This document shows, one piece after another, positions 24,516 through 34,700 of a stretch of 64,000 bases of DNA; the first letter of the stretch is position 1, and every line of letters begins with the position of its first letter. A model generated the notes under the pieces. It had not been told where the DNA came from. It saw nothing but the letters and a program-made list of their open reading frames with translations, and did no database searches. Made by a program: the position numbers and the translations under genes. Source of the DNA: Flavobacterium sp. JAD_PAG50586_2 (GTDB lineage Bacteria; Bacteroidota; Bacteroidia; Flavobacteriales; Flavobacteriaceae); the NCBI GenBank assembly GCA_023213215.1, contig CP096136.1:2294001-2358000 (forward strand), in the 5' to 3' direction.

Positions 24516-25022
24516 TTAGTGCAATATTTTCTCAAATGCCTTTCTTACCCCACCTCTAAAGGTAACCTCTCCACAATAGGTGTAGCCTAATTTCTCAAAA
24601 ATCCTAAGCATGGCACCGTTATCAAAATTAGTATCAACCTTGATGCTGAATACATTTTTCTGCGAGGCTATTTCTTCTGTAAGAAGCATTATTTTCTGCG
24701 CTAAACCCTTGCCTAAGTAGTCATCTGAAATGGCTATTCGGTGAACAACAGCAAAATCTCCAGTCGATAACCACGTTCCTTTCAAATTCTCGTAAGCAGG
24801 TTCGTCATTAAATAAAATGGCAGTATAACCAACAATAGTATCATCCATAAGCAGCACATAACCAATGCCTCTTTCAATATCCCTTTGTATAACTTCCTCA
24901 TTCGGATAACCGTCCTGCCATTGCTGGCTGCCGTCAAGTTTTCTGCGTACAATGGCCTGCTGGATGATTTTCCATATCTGAGGTATTTCCGCTGCTTCAG
25001 CTTTCCTGAACTTATAATCCAT
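24516..25022 (-). CDS. GNAT-family N-acetyltransferase
   Basis: A 168-residue acetyl-CoA-dependent transferase. Motif A is visible as VVHRIAISDDYLGKGLAQKI (the GKGLA loop binds acetyl-CoA), followed by VDTNFDNGAMLRIFEKLGYT and a C-terminal GEVTFRGGVRKAFEKILH. The start MDYKFRKAEAAEIPQIWKI is the classic GNAT beginning. The substrate cannot be inferred. It ends convergent with obg and lies 6 bp downstream of a small lipoprotein gene, so the two may share a transcript. Confidence 0.9.
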   Translation of the reverse strand: MDYKFRKAEAAEIPQIWKIIQQAIVRRKLDGSQQWQDGYPNEEVIQRDIERGIGYVLLMDDTIVGYTAILFNDEPAYENLKGTWLSTGDFAVVHRIAISDDYLGKGLAQKIMLLTEEIASQKNVFSIKVDTNFDNGAMLRIFEKLGYTYCGEVTFRGGVRKAFEKILH

Positions 25023-25028
25023 ACTTAT

Positions 25029-25516
25029 TTATTCTTTTTCAAATAGTAATCGTTCTCCCGAATCCGGATCACCAACAAAATACCATAGAATTAATTTTTC
25101 GCGCTCGAAATATAAATCGAATTCCATCAAAAAACCATCTTTACTTATATCATCTTTCTCGAAGTTCAATTGTAAAACCCATTTCGTCCCCTCAAAATCT
25201 TTAGCTATTTTCCAATTTCCTTTGGCGTTTATATATCCCTTTGTTTTAGGTTCAGAAAACACATCTATGAAGTTAGGGAAATTTTTAGCCTGAAAACTTC
25301 CATCAATATTAATCGTTAATTCAATTTTTTTAAATTCATACCCTTTTTTCTAAGCAGATCATAACTATAGATGTCTGCTTTCCATGCTCCGATGAAATCC
25401 TTAGGTACAGGTTCTGCAGTTAAATCCTTTGTTGTCAATCCGTTTGCGGGACTAACATTAAAATACCTACAGCTACAAAAGGATAAGACCAATAACAAAG
25501 CAATTATTTTTTTCAT
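25029..25516 (-). CDS. Small lipoprotein, frameshifted
   Basis: About 161 residues after one repair: the six-T run at 25344-25349 should be seven, which joins DLLRKKG with YEFKKIELTINIDGSFQAKN and the rest. The N-terminus MKKIIALLLVLSFCSCRYF is a lipoprotein signal with two possible acylated cysteines. The ATG at 25516 is chosen because it begins the signal sequence. The mature part reads GAWKADIYSYDLL and later GNWKIAKDFEGTKWVLQLNF, a small beta-rich domain of unknown role. Confidence 0.6.
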
Positions 25517-25647
25517 AGATATTCTAACCATTGCTACAATAACCCGGATTTCCAATCTGTACTAATTTTACTCCCTAATCTATAGAAAAATCCCTTACAA
25601 AAATATCCATTTCTAAACAGCTTTTCATTTTTTTCCTGAAAAAACAA

Positions 25648-25702
25648 GTGTCACATTAAAATCTGTCACATTTTTTTTGCGACTGAAAAAGATGTGACAG
25701 AT
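25648..25702. promoter_or_regulatory. Three TGTCACAT half-sites, possible operator
   Basis: TGTCACAT occurs at 25649-25656 and again at 25664-25671. The second extends to ATCTGTCACAT, which is the exact reverse complement of ATGTGACAGAT at 25692-25702. A two-fold-symmetric pair plus an extra half-site 121 bp upstream of the TPR-mpl unit suggests a regulator-binding region. The regulator is unknown. Confidence 0.45.
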
Positions 25703-25822
25703 AAAAAATTAGGGTAACTCCAAATTGCAATCACGACAAAAACCTTATCCGTCTTCTTTTTGGCTCCATGTTTTTTCAAAATACCAATAATAGAACTACA
25801 TTTGCTTCATAGAGATTATCCG

Positions 25823-26521
25823 ATGAAAAAATTCCTCCTTATTCTTTTAATACTTCCGGCCATATTGTTCTCTCAAACCAATTTTGAGAAAGCAGAGAAG
25901 CTTTTCGGTCAGGCCAAATATGCCTCGGCTAAGCCAATATTCGAAAGCATAATCGCCGATAATCCTAACCACCTCAAAACCTTAGAATACCTCGGCGATA
26001 TAGAAGGCCACAACAAATCCTGGGACAAGGCAATGGCCTACTACGGAAAATTAAAGATTTTAGACCCCGATAATGCGGCCTACTATTACAAGTTCGGTGG
26101 CTGCCTCGGGATGAAAGCAAAGGATGCCAACAAGTTTAAGGCTCTCGGAATGATTGACGATATCAAGGCCAACTTCGAAAAGGCAATCAAACTCAATCCA
26201 AAACATATAGAAGCACGCTGGGCATTAATAGAACTCTACCTTCAGCTCCCCGGAATTGTTGGCGGAAGCGAAAGAAAGGCTCAAAAGTACGCATCAGAAC
26301 TACTAAAGATATCCCAAGTAGACGGTTACCTCGCCAAAGGACACATTGCCGAATACTTCCGCAGGTATAAGGAAGCCGAAAAACAATATAACAAAGCAAT
26401 AACGGTCAGTGGTTCTAAAACTACCTACCAAAAACTCGCCGATTTATATAAAAACAAAATGAATCAGCCGGAAAAAGCCCGAGCACTATTAGAAAATTAT
26501 CAGCAAAGAAATAAATCATAA
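25823..26521 (+). CDS. Exported TPR protein upstream of mpl
   Basis: A 232-residue protein starting at the ATG at 25823, which begins a signal peptide (MKKFLLILLILPAILFSQTN). An upstream in-frame start would put 21 polar residues before it. TPR-like units follow: FEKAEKLFGQAKYASAKPIF, LEYLGDIEGHNKSWDKAMAY and AEKQYNKAITVSGSKTTYQK. Its stop abuts the mpl start (TAA then ATG), so the two are co-transcribed, which hints at a role near the cell wall. The role is not demonstrated. Confidence 0.75.
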   Translation: MKKFLLILLILPAILFSQTNFEKAEKLFGQAKYASAKPIFESIIADNPNHLKTLEYLGDIEGHNKSWDKAMAYYGKLKILDPDNAAYYYKFGGCLGMKAKDANKFKALGMIDDIKANFEKAIKLNPKHIEARWALIELYLQLPGIVGGSERKAQKYASELLKISQVDGYLAKGHIAEYFRRYKEAEKQYNKAITVSGSKTTYQKLADLYKNKMNQPEKARALLENYQQRNKS

Positions 26522-27877
26522 ATGAGAACTCACTTCATTGCCATTGGAGGCGCAGCCATGCACAATCTTGCACTGGCATTACACAACAAAGGATATAAAG
26601 TTACAGGAAGCGACGATGCTATATTTGAACCTTCCAAATCAAGATTGGATAAAAAAGGTCTTTTACCTGCCGAAATGGGTTGGTATCCCGAAAAAATCAC
26701 TTCCGATATAGAAGCGATAATATTAGGCATGCATGCCAAAGCCGATAACCCCGAACTTTTAAAAGCACAGGAACTTGGTCTGAAGATTTATTCCTATCCT
26801 GAGTTTTTATACGAACAGTCAAAGAACAAAACACGCGTAGTAATTGGTGGTTCACACGGTAAAACGACCATCACGTCCATGATATTGCACGTAATGCACT
26901 ACCACAATATCGAAGTGGACTATATGGTAGGAGCGCAGTTGGAAGGGTTCGATACCATGGTGCATCTAACGCATGATAACGATTTTATAGTGTTAGAAGG
27001 CGATGAATACCTTTCTTCTCCCATTGACAGAAGTCCGAAATTCCATTTATACCAGCCTAACATTGCCCTGCTTTCCGGTATCGCCTGGGATCACATTAAT
27101 GTTTTCCCAACATTCGAGAATTATGTAGAGCAGTTTGAGATTTTTGTAAGTCAGATAACGAAAGGCGGTATCCTCGTTTACAACGAAGAAGACGAAGTAG
27201 TAAAGAAAGTTGCCGAAGAATCCACGAATACCATCAGAAGATTACCCTATAACACCCCATCTTACTCAGTTGAAGATGGAACAACGCTTCTTGATACTCC
27301 TGAAGGACCGATGCCGATAGAAGTATTTGGTGCCCACAATCTAAACAATCTGGCTGGAGCCAAATGGATATGCCAAAATATGGGTGTAGACGAAGCCGAT
27401 TTCTATGAAGCCATTGCAAGTTTTAAAGGAGCCAGCAAACGCCTCGAAAAAATAGCGGAAGGCAAGGGAAAGGTGGCCTATAAAGATTTTGCACACTCTC
27501 CAAGTAAAGTGTCAGCAACGACCAAAGCGGTAAAGGCACAATATCCGAATAGGAAATTAGTAGCATGCCTTGAACTTCATACTTATAGCTCTCTAAATGC
27601 TGAATTCCTAAAGGAATATGAAGGTGCATTAAACGCAGCAGATGTTGCAGTTGTTTTTTATTCGCCAGATGCCGTGAAGATTAAGCAATTAGAAGAAGTA
27701 AGTTACGACCAGATAGCCCAGTCTTTCAAAAGAGACGATTTAATTATTTATACAAATCCAACGGAATTTAAGGATTTCTTGTTCAGTTATGATTTAGATA
27801 ATTCGGCACTCCTTTTAATGAGCTCTGGAAACTACGGAGGACTAAACTTTGACGAGGTGAAAGGGTTGATAGAATAA
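26522..27877 (+). CDS. mpl: UDP-MurNAc:L-Ala-gamma-D-Glu-meso-DAP ligase
   Basis: A 451-residue Mur-ligase-family enzyme of peptidoglycan recycling that attaches the recovered tripeptide to UDP-MurNAc. The N-terminus MRTHFIAIGGAAMHNLALAL is the Mpl/MurC Rossmann start. The ATP site is VIGGSHGKTTITSMILH, with YLSSPIDRSPKFHLYQPNIA and YKDFAHSPSKVSATTKAV. The AHSPSKV and GGAAMHN motifs distinguish Mpl from MurC. It is translationally adjacent to the exported TPR protein. Confidence 0.92.
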   Translation: MRTHFIAIGGAAMHNLALALHNKGYKVTGSDDAIFEPSKSRLDKKGLLPAEMGWYPEKITSDIEAIILGMHAKADNPELLKAQELGLKIYSYPEFLYEQSKNKTRVVIGGSHGKTTITSMILHVMHYHNIEVDYMVGAQLEGFDTMVHLTHDNDFIVLEGDEYLSSPIDRSPKFHLYQPNIALLSGIAWDHINVFPTFENYVEQFEIFVSQITKGGILVYNEEDEVVKKVAEESTNTIRRLPYNTPSYSVEDGTTLLDTPEGPMPIEVFGAHNLNNLAGAKWICQNMGVDEADFYEAIASFKGASKRLEKIAEGKGKVAYKDFAHSPSKVSATTKAVKAQYPNRKLVACLELHTYSSLNAEFLKEYEGALNAADVAVVFYSPDAVKIKQLEEVSYDQIAQSFKRDDLIIYTNPTEFKDFLFSYDLDNSALLLMSSGNYGGLNFDEVKGLIE

Positions 27878-27963
27878 TAAGATAAAGAGGCAGTTTAAAA
27901 AATAGAGTTGTTTATAATAATAAGTGTTTTTTGGCGTTATCCTATAAACCAAAACCTTACATT

Positions 27964-28584
27964 ATGAAATACATTATTTGCTTCTTATTAACTTCCCTGT
28001 TTCTTACATCCTGTTCATCAGATTCTGATGCCGACCCGGAATTCTTCAACCTGCACAATGGTAATTTGTGGGTCTATAAGACTTATCAATCCAATGATGG
28101 GGTAAATTTTACCGCCACCAGCGCGATTGATTCCGTCAGGGTTATCGGTGATTCAATCATTTCCGGGTTTAACTATTCAAAAGTTAAGCACATGGTATAT
28201 AATTCCGGTGCTTTTAGTTACGACATGCTCGAATTATTAAGGGTTGACTCCGCCGGACATCTGGTAAACCAAAATAATCTCGTTTATCATGCCGGTGATG
28301 ACATGGAATTCCACAGTACAAGAGGCTGTTATATAGGCACAGGATCGGTACTTGTAGGGTCGATAGAAGAGCATCTCCTGCCACCTTTAACAACTAACAT
28401 TGAAGGAACTGATTATTTCGTTTATCCCTATTATGGAACCTTTACACCTCTGGATACTACATGGGAGGTTAGAAACTTCTTTTCCCAATATAAAGAGGGA
28501 GTGGGATTTGTCTGTCAACGTTGTGTTGCCCTCGCTAACAACTCTTGTAGAGAAGATAGATTGATGTACTATGATTTGAATTAA
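27964..28584 (+). CDS. Lipoprotein of unknown function
   Basis: A 206-residue protein; the ATG at 27964 begins the lipoprotein signal MKYIICFLLTSLFLTSC, and the eleven upstream codons are excluded. The mature part carries NLHNGNLWVYKTYQSNDGVN, then DSIISGFNYSKVKHMVYNSG, and a Cys-rich end (GFVCQRCVALANNSC). Four cysteines near the end may form disulfides. No family is recognised. A hairpin terminator follows. Confidence 0.65.
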   Translation: MKYIICFLLTSLFLTSCSSDSDADPEFFNLHNGNLWVYKTYQSNDGVNFTATSAIDSVRVIGDSIISGFNYSKVKHMVYNSGAFSYDMLELLRVDSAGHLVNQNNLVYHAGDDMEFHSTRGCYIGTGSVLVGSIEEHLLPPLTTNIEGTDYFVYPYYGTFTPLDTTWEVRNFFSQYKEGVGFVCQRCVALANNSCREDRLMYYDLN

Positions 28585-28640
28585 AGAGGTTTATAAAAGT
28601 TTAATAACCAATCAGTCCGACCGGTCATCTATAAAAATAC

Positions 28641-28678
28641 AATCCGTCCAAAAGCATCATACCTGGACGGATTTTTAT
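28641..28678. terminator. Hairpin terminator between convergent genes
   Basis: AATCCGTCC / GGACGGATT stem with a 15-nt loop followed by TTTT on the plus strand and A-rich sequence on the other side. It can serve the lipoprotein gene ending at 28584 and possibly the giant gene ending at 28701. Confidence 0.8.
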
Positions 28679-28700
28679 TTATAATAAATGAAGCTTAATA

Positions 28701-31700
28701 TCAATGAATCAACTTCTTCTTAACCACAATATCATTCTCAAGAGTAATCTCTGCTATATAAATTCCATTAGGATAATTAAAATGGTCTGAAAACTGTTTT
28801 GACGTATTCGTAAGTTTATAAACATTAATCAATTTCCCTGAAATGTCATAAATCTTAACCGATTGGATAAATTCGCTCGATTCAATCTTGATAATATCGT
28901 TTGAAATAGTAGCAAATACATTCCCGCTGTCAGGATTATCAACACCTAAGGCATTCGGAGCATATACAATCTCAAAGCGGTCGTTAAAGGTTCCAGCCGT
29001 AGCATTAAAGCTATAAGCACTATCACTTAAGTTGTGGGTGATGCCCATTAGTTTATCTTTCAGGTAAATAGTCTGATTGTCTGTAAATAAACCATCAACT
29101 TCATCTATATCAATAGAATACATTCCCGGATTAGTGATTCGGTAACCTAACGGAACGACATCATTTTGATTAAATGGCAAACCTCTTCCCTGAATTACCA
29201 GGTTATGGTCATCTACTATAGAATAAAGATTAATTTCATTATTCGTAAGGCTGTTGGCATCATATAATCTGTCAAAACCATTCGTAGCACCTTCCTTGTA
29301 ATTCACCATCATCTGTCGGAAAGTGTTATTGCTGTATAGGTTCAGCCAAAATCTATTGTTTTCCGATTCGTTAGAAGTGGTACTATTACCATTCTTAAAG
29401 AACTGATTATTGAAGTTTGGTACACGTATGCTGTTATCAAAAGTAATTGGTCCGTCAGCAAAAACCTGAGAGAAGAATCCCTGTCCGGAAGTTATCTTTC
29501 CATCAGGCCTTAGGTCATTCGTTACCGATGTATCAGTTGACGGTTTGGTTCCAACGCCACCTGATAAGTTCCAGGTACCATAATCCAGTACGTTATAAGG
29601 CCCGGTTCCGGAATATAAAGTAATAGATGTCCAAAAGAATAAAGCTCCACCCAATTCTGTATTGTTGGAATGGGTTAGGAATGCTCCGGCATCGATAGCA
29701 CTTGGATAAGGATTTGCTAATAGTACAGTATTACCCGCTGAAGTCATTGTTGATGAATCATAACTGTCTACATTCACGTTTACTATACCATTTCTTGGAG
29801 TACCATTAAAGGTAAAGTTAATAGAACCTAACCCACTGCTGAAAGGCGGAATGTTTCTCACTCTTGCAATAAATCCTTCCGCCGGTGCAATCGAAGAAAG
29901 TGGTAACCAGGCACCAGTTAAAGTACCGGATTGCCATCTGTATTTCAAATCAAATTCACCCGGAATCTGACTGAATGCATTCTCAACGATTGGAGAACCC
30001 CAATAAACATAACCCCAACGCGTCATTGGCCTTGAAGTACGAGTGTAAGTAATATGTCCGTTATTGGCAGCAGTATCATTGACCTGAATCAAACTGGCGT
30101 TATTCCTAATGATAAAATTCGCATTGGAATGTGTATTTACAAAGTCGGTAACCGTAAGATTATTGTTGGATGTGATTTCAAGCCCTGCATTCGCTAAGAT
30201 ACTTAAACTGTAAGCATGTGCTTCGTAATTTGTTCCAGATATAACAGGTTTGTTGGTCACATTAGGTATAATTACACAATTAGTAGCATCCGGAATTCCG
30301 TTTGGAGTCCAGTTCAGGTTGTTATTCCAACTTGTGCCCTGGGAACCATTCCATTGTTTGCCATAAGATGCAATTTCCAGGCAGTTACTAAACGTAATAC
30401 ATCCAACGCCATTCAGGGTTGAGGTAACCCTTACCTGAAAATAGGTGGTTTGTGTTACGGCCGGAGAATCATATACAGCACTTGTTGCACCTGAAATATC
30501 GCTCCATGGTCCGGAACAGCCAATTGTGCTGCTTTGCCACTGATAAGTTAGTGTTCCGTTGCCGGATGCTGGTACTGTAACAGTAAACGCATTCGGGTTA
30601 TCGGTTGGGTTACAGACATTCTGATTTCCATCAATTACAGATGCTGTCACATTATTGACAGAAACAGTTACAAAAGTTGAGGTTGCAGAACAACTAACAC
30701 TGTTTAGCGTAGCAGTAGCAATCCTCCTAAAATAAGTAGTTTGATTAATAGGTCCCGGAGCATCATAAGCAGCATTGACTGCCCCTGAAATATCGCTCCA
30801 TGGTCCTGAACTGTTAGTGCTTATCTGCCATTGATAGGTAAAGGTAGCACCTACACCTCCGGTAGCTGCAACAGTTTCTGTAAAGCCCGTCGGATCGCCA
30901 CCATAACAAACAGTCCTGTTCCCACTGATGGTTCCTGAAGTAACAGGGTTGATGGTAACAAGTATGCAATTGCTTGCCGCAGAACATTGAACGGAATTTA
31001 AAGTTGAATAGGTAACTCTCTGGTAATAAGTTGAAGCCAATAAACCTCCGGGTGGATCATATGTTGCAGTTGTTGCGCCAGGTATAATTGACCAACCAGA
31101 GCATCCGGTAGTGCTTGACTGCCATTGGTAAGTTAGTATCCCAGTTCCTGTTGAAGCTGTAATTTCTGTAAATACCGCAGGATTATTTCCGCATAGCGTT
31201 TGAGCTGAGCCAATAGTTCCTCCAGTGACATTGTTTACAGATATCGTAACGCAATTTGTATAAGCAAAGCACGATTTTGAAGTGGGTGTTACCGTTGTAG
31301 AAATATCTTTTCTTCTATAATAAGTAGTTGTTGTTAATCCGGCCGGAATAATATAAGTAGCTGAAGTGCCATTAATAGTAATATCACTAAAGCCAGTATT
31401 GCAATCTGTTGTGCTTCTTTCCCATTGATAGCTTATGGCTGCAGTTGCTGTTGGAGTGCTAAGATTTGTGAGCGTTATAGGAATGGCAGAAGGAGAACAT
31501 ACTGTTTGTGTTCCGCCAATTGTTCCCGGTGTAATTGAATTCACTAAAACCTGAACGGTATTCCCGGTTGCGATAGAACATGCGGCACCATTATAAGTAG
31601 AAGTTACCACTCTTCTGTACCAAGTAGTTTGTGTTAAAGGTCCGGCATCATAAGTGTTTGCTGTCGCTAAATTAATGTTATTCCATGGCCCTGCATTAGT

Positions 31701-34700
31701 AGGACTACTGCTTTGCCATTGGTAAGTAAGTGTCCCGATTCCGGTTGCGGCTGTTTGTGTAAACGCTGCAGGATCATCTCCACTACATATACTTTGACTG
31801 CTGGCGATAGTACCCGGAAGTGCATCTGGTGCTACAGTTATGATTACAGTTATTGGTGTGCCCGAACATCCATTAGAAACAGGGGTAATGGTATAAGTTA
31901 CATTTTGTGCCGCGGTTGATGTATTAATCAGTGTATTATTAATTACATAACTTCCACCAACATTAATAGATCCTGAACCTGAAGTATTATCCCCGGTGAT
32001 CGAAGCATTATTGTTTACAGACCAATTGAAAGTTGTGGTATTACCAACATCCTGAATATTACCCGTAAGTGTTATGCCTGCACTGGTATTACTGCAGATT
32101 GTATTGTTTGGTACAGTAGCAGTAACAACCGGAGTTGGACGAATCTGTATATTCATCGTAGTGGCATTCGAATTACAGGTACCTAAACCATTTGTAAATG
32201 CCGGAACAACAGTTATCGTTGTAGTTTGGGTAACATTCGTATTGTTTGCTGCAGTAAAATTAAATGTATAGCTAGTGGTAGGGAAAAAGCCTCCTGAAGA
32301 GTTTCCAACAGGACCACCGGATGCTGGGGTAATATAACCATTACTGGAAAACCAATTAAATTTTACTGATGAAAGAAAGGAATGCGTTATGTTAACACCA
32401 ATCGCTGGTATTGCTCCATTACATACAGGTGCATTAGGAACATTAGTTAAACTCGCTCCATCTAAAATACCACCAATTCCCAAAACGTTTATATACACAG
32501 TATTACTTGTAACTGTTTTAGAAGTACAGAAACTATCTGTCACTATCAGGCGGTAATCAAATTCATTTGTTACTGCCGTATATGTTGATGTAGTAGCTAC
32601 ATTTGTCCATGGCCCACCAGAATTTCTTGCGCTTCGCTGCCATTGATAAGTATAAGTTCCTGATCCGCCGGATACAGGTGTGCTCATATAAAAAGTTGAA
32701 GGACTTTGAAAATTACAAACGTCCTGAGACGCACTGATTACGGGAACTGTCAACGGAGCATAAACTGTTACAGTAGCCGAAGCAGTGTTAGAACAACCAT
32801 TACTGGCGGTAGTTGAAAAGGTAAATGTCGTAGCCTGTGTCGTAGTGGATGTATTTGTCAGTGTTCCCGAAATAGGACTGGTTGTAACAGGAGGTCCGCC
32901 AACCACACCTATTCCAGTAATTGAAGCATTATTTCTTGTCCACGAAACAGTGGATGCTCCGGGTAAATTATTGGTGCTGCTTGTAGAAATTGCACTTATA
33001 GCAGAAACGCTGCAAATGGTTTGTGAAGCTGGTGTGGCAGTCAATTGTGGTTTTGGCAAAACAATTACCTGAACGATTGTACTGGAACTACATCCATCAG
33101 CAGTTGCAGTAAGCGTAAAGTTTTCAGTCACGTTGCCCGTGGTAAAGTTGTTCAGGGAGCCAATAATAGTAGCTCCGGTGCCTGTATTTGCCATTCCTGT
33201 CAATATGCCGTCCCTTGTCCAGCTAAAGGTTGTTCCTGATACACTATTTGGATTGGAAATGGTAATAGGAGAAATTGCTATTCCCCCACATAAAGTTTGG
33301 GTTAACAGACTTCCTGCTACATTTGGTTTTGGTTTGACCGTAAAGGAAGCTGTTCCTACTACAGCACTACATCCATTTGCGGTTGAGGTTATGGTGTAGG
33401 TTACAATTTGTACTGCATTAGTTGTATTTGTTAATGTTCCTGAAATAGTCGCACCGCTTACAGCTAATGTATTTGTAACATTTGCGTTATTGCCCGAAAA
33501 ACTATACGTAGGTGAAGCTACATTCGAACTACTCATAGTAATAGCTATTCCGGCACCTGAACAGATACTCTGGTTAGGTGGTGAAACTATGGCCGTTGGA
33601 GTAGGGCTTACAACAACAGTTACAGTAAATGGATCGGAAATACAATTGTTATCTGTAGTTGCAATAGCAGTAAATGTAGTAGTTTGAGGTGTGCTTAAAG
33701 CATTAGTAAGATTAGCTGAAATTGTTGCTCCTGTACCTATTGCGCCTATTCCGGTAATGTTCACAGTATTGTCTCTGGTCCAACTGTAATCTATAGCACC
33801 TGAAATGTTGTTTGGATTCGAAAGACTAATTGATGAAATGCCAGCACCTGAACAAATAGACTGCGTCAATGGAGTTCCCGAAATTGTTGGTTTCGGATTA
33901 ACATAAACCAATACAGAAAAAGTACTTGTGCTACAGCCATTAGTTGAAGCAGTAACATTATAAGAAGCCGTTTGCTGCACATTAGTAGAATTGATTAATG
34001 TCTGAACAAATGAAGATTGATTGCTAAGTGCTGTTTCTCCGCTAATTCCACCTGTAATGCTTGGCAAACTCCATGAATAAGTCGTGCCTGGCGGTACCAC
34101 ATTTCCTCCACCATCTATTGGTAAAACAGTTGCTGTCTCATTGCCGCAAATCGTAACAGAGTAATTAGAAGTAATGGATGGTGCTATATTAATGGTAATA
34201 AAATAATTAGCTGAAATTAAGCCATTTCCACATTCATTGGTGGCCTGGACAGTAATGTTTCCGGATAACGCCGCTATAGAATAATCTACCGTAATAGAAT
34301 TGGTATTCGCTCCCGCAACTATTGTAGCTCCGTTTGGTAGATTCCAAATGTAATCAGCAGCATTCGCAATAGCGGGTACTGAATAAATTACGCCAGTTTC
34401 TCCCTGGCAGACGGTAAAAGGTCCGCCGATAATTCCAGCAGTATCCGGTAACGGACTAACAGTAACGGGATGGTTTACAGAAATTATGCCGGTTCCGCAA
34501 CTATTTGTTCCCAATACGGTAATATCTCCGGAAGATGCTGTTGCAGAAAAATCAACGGTAATTGAATTAGTGTTTAATCCAGAAGCAATAGAAGCTCCAG
34601 ATGGCAAAGTCCATATGTAATTAGTAGCATTCGCAATAGCAGGTACTGAGTAAATTACACCAGTCTCACCCTGACAAGCTGTTGAGGCTCCTAATATAGT

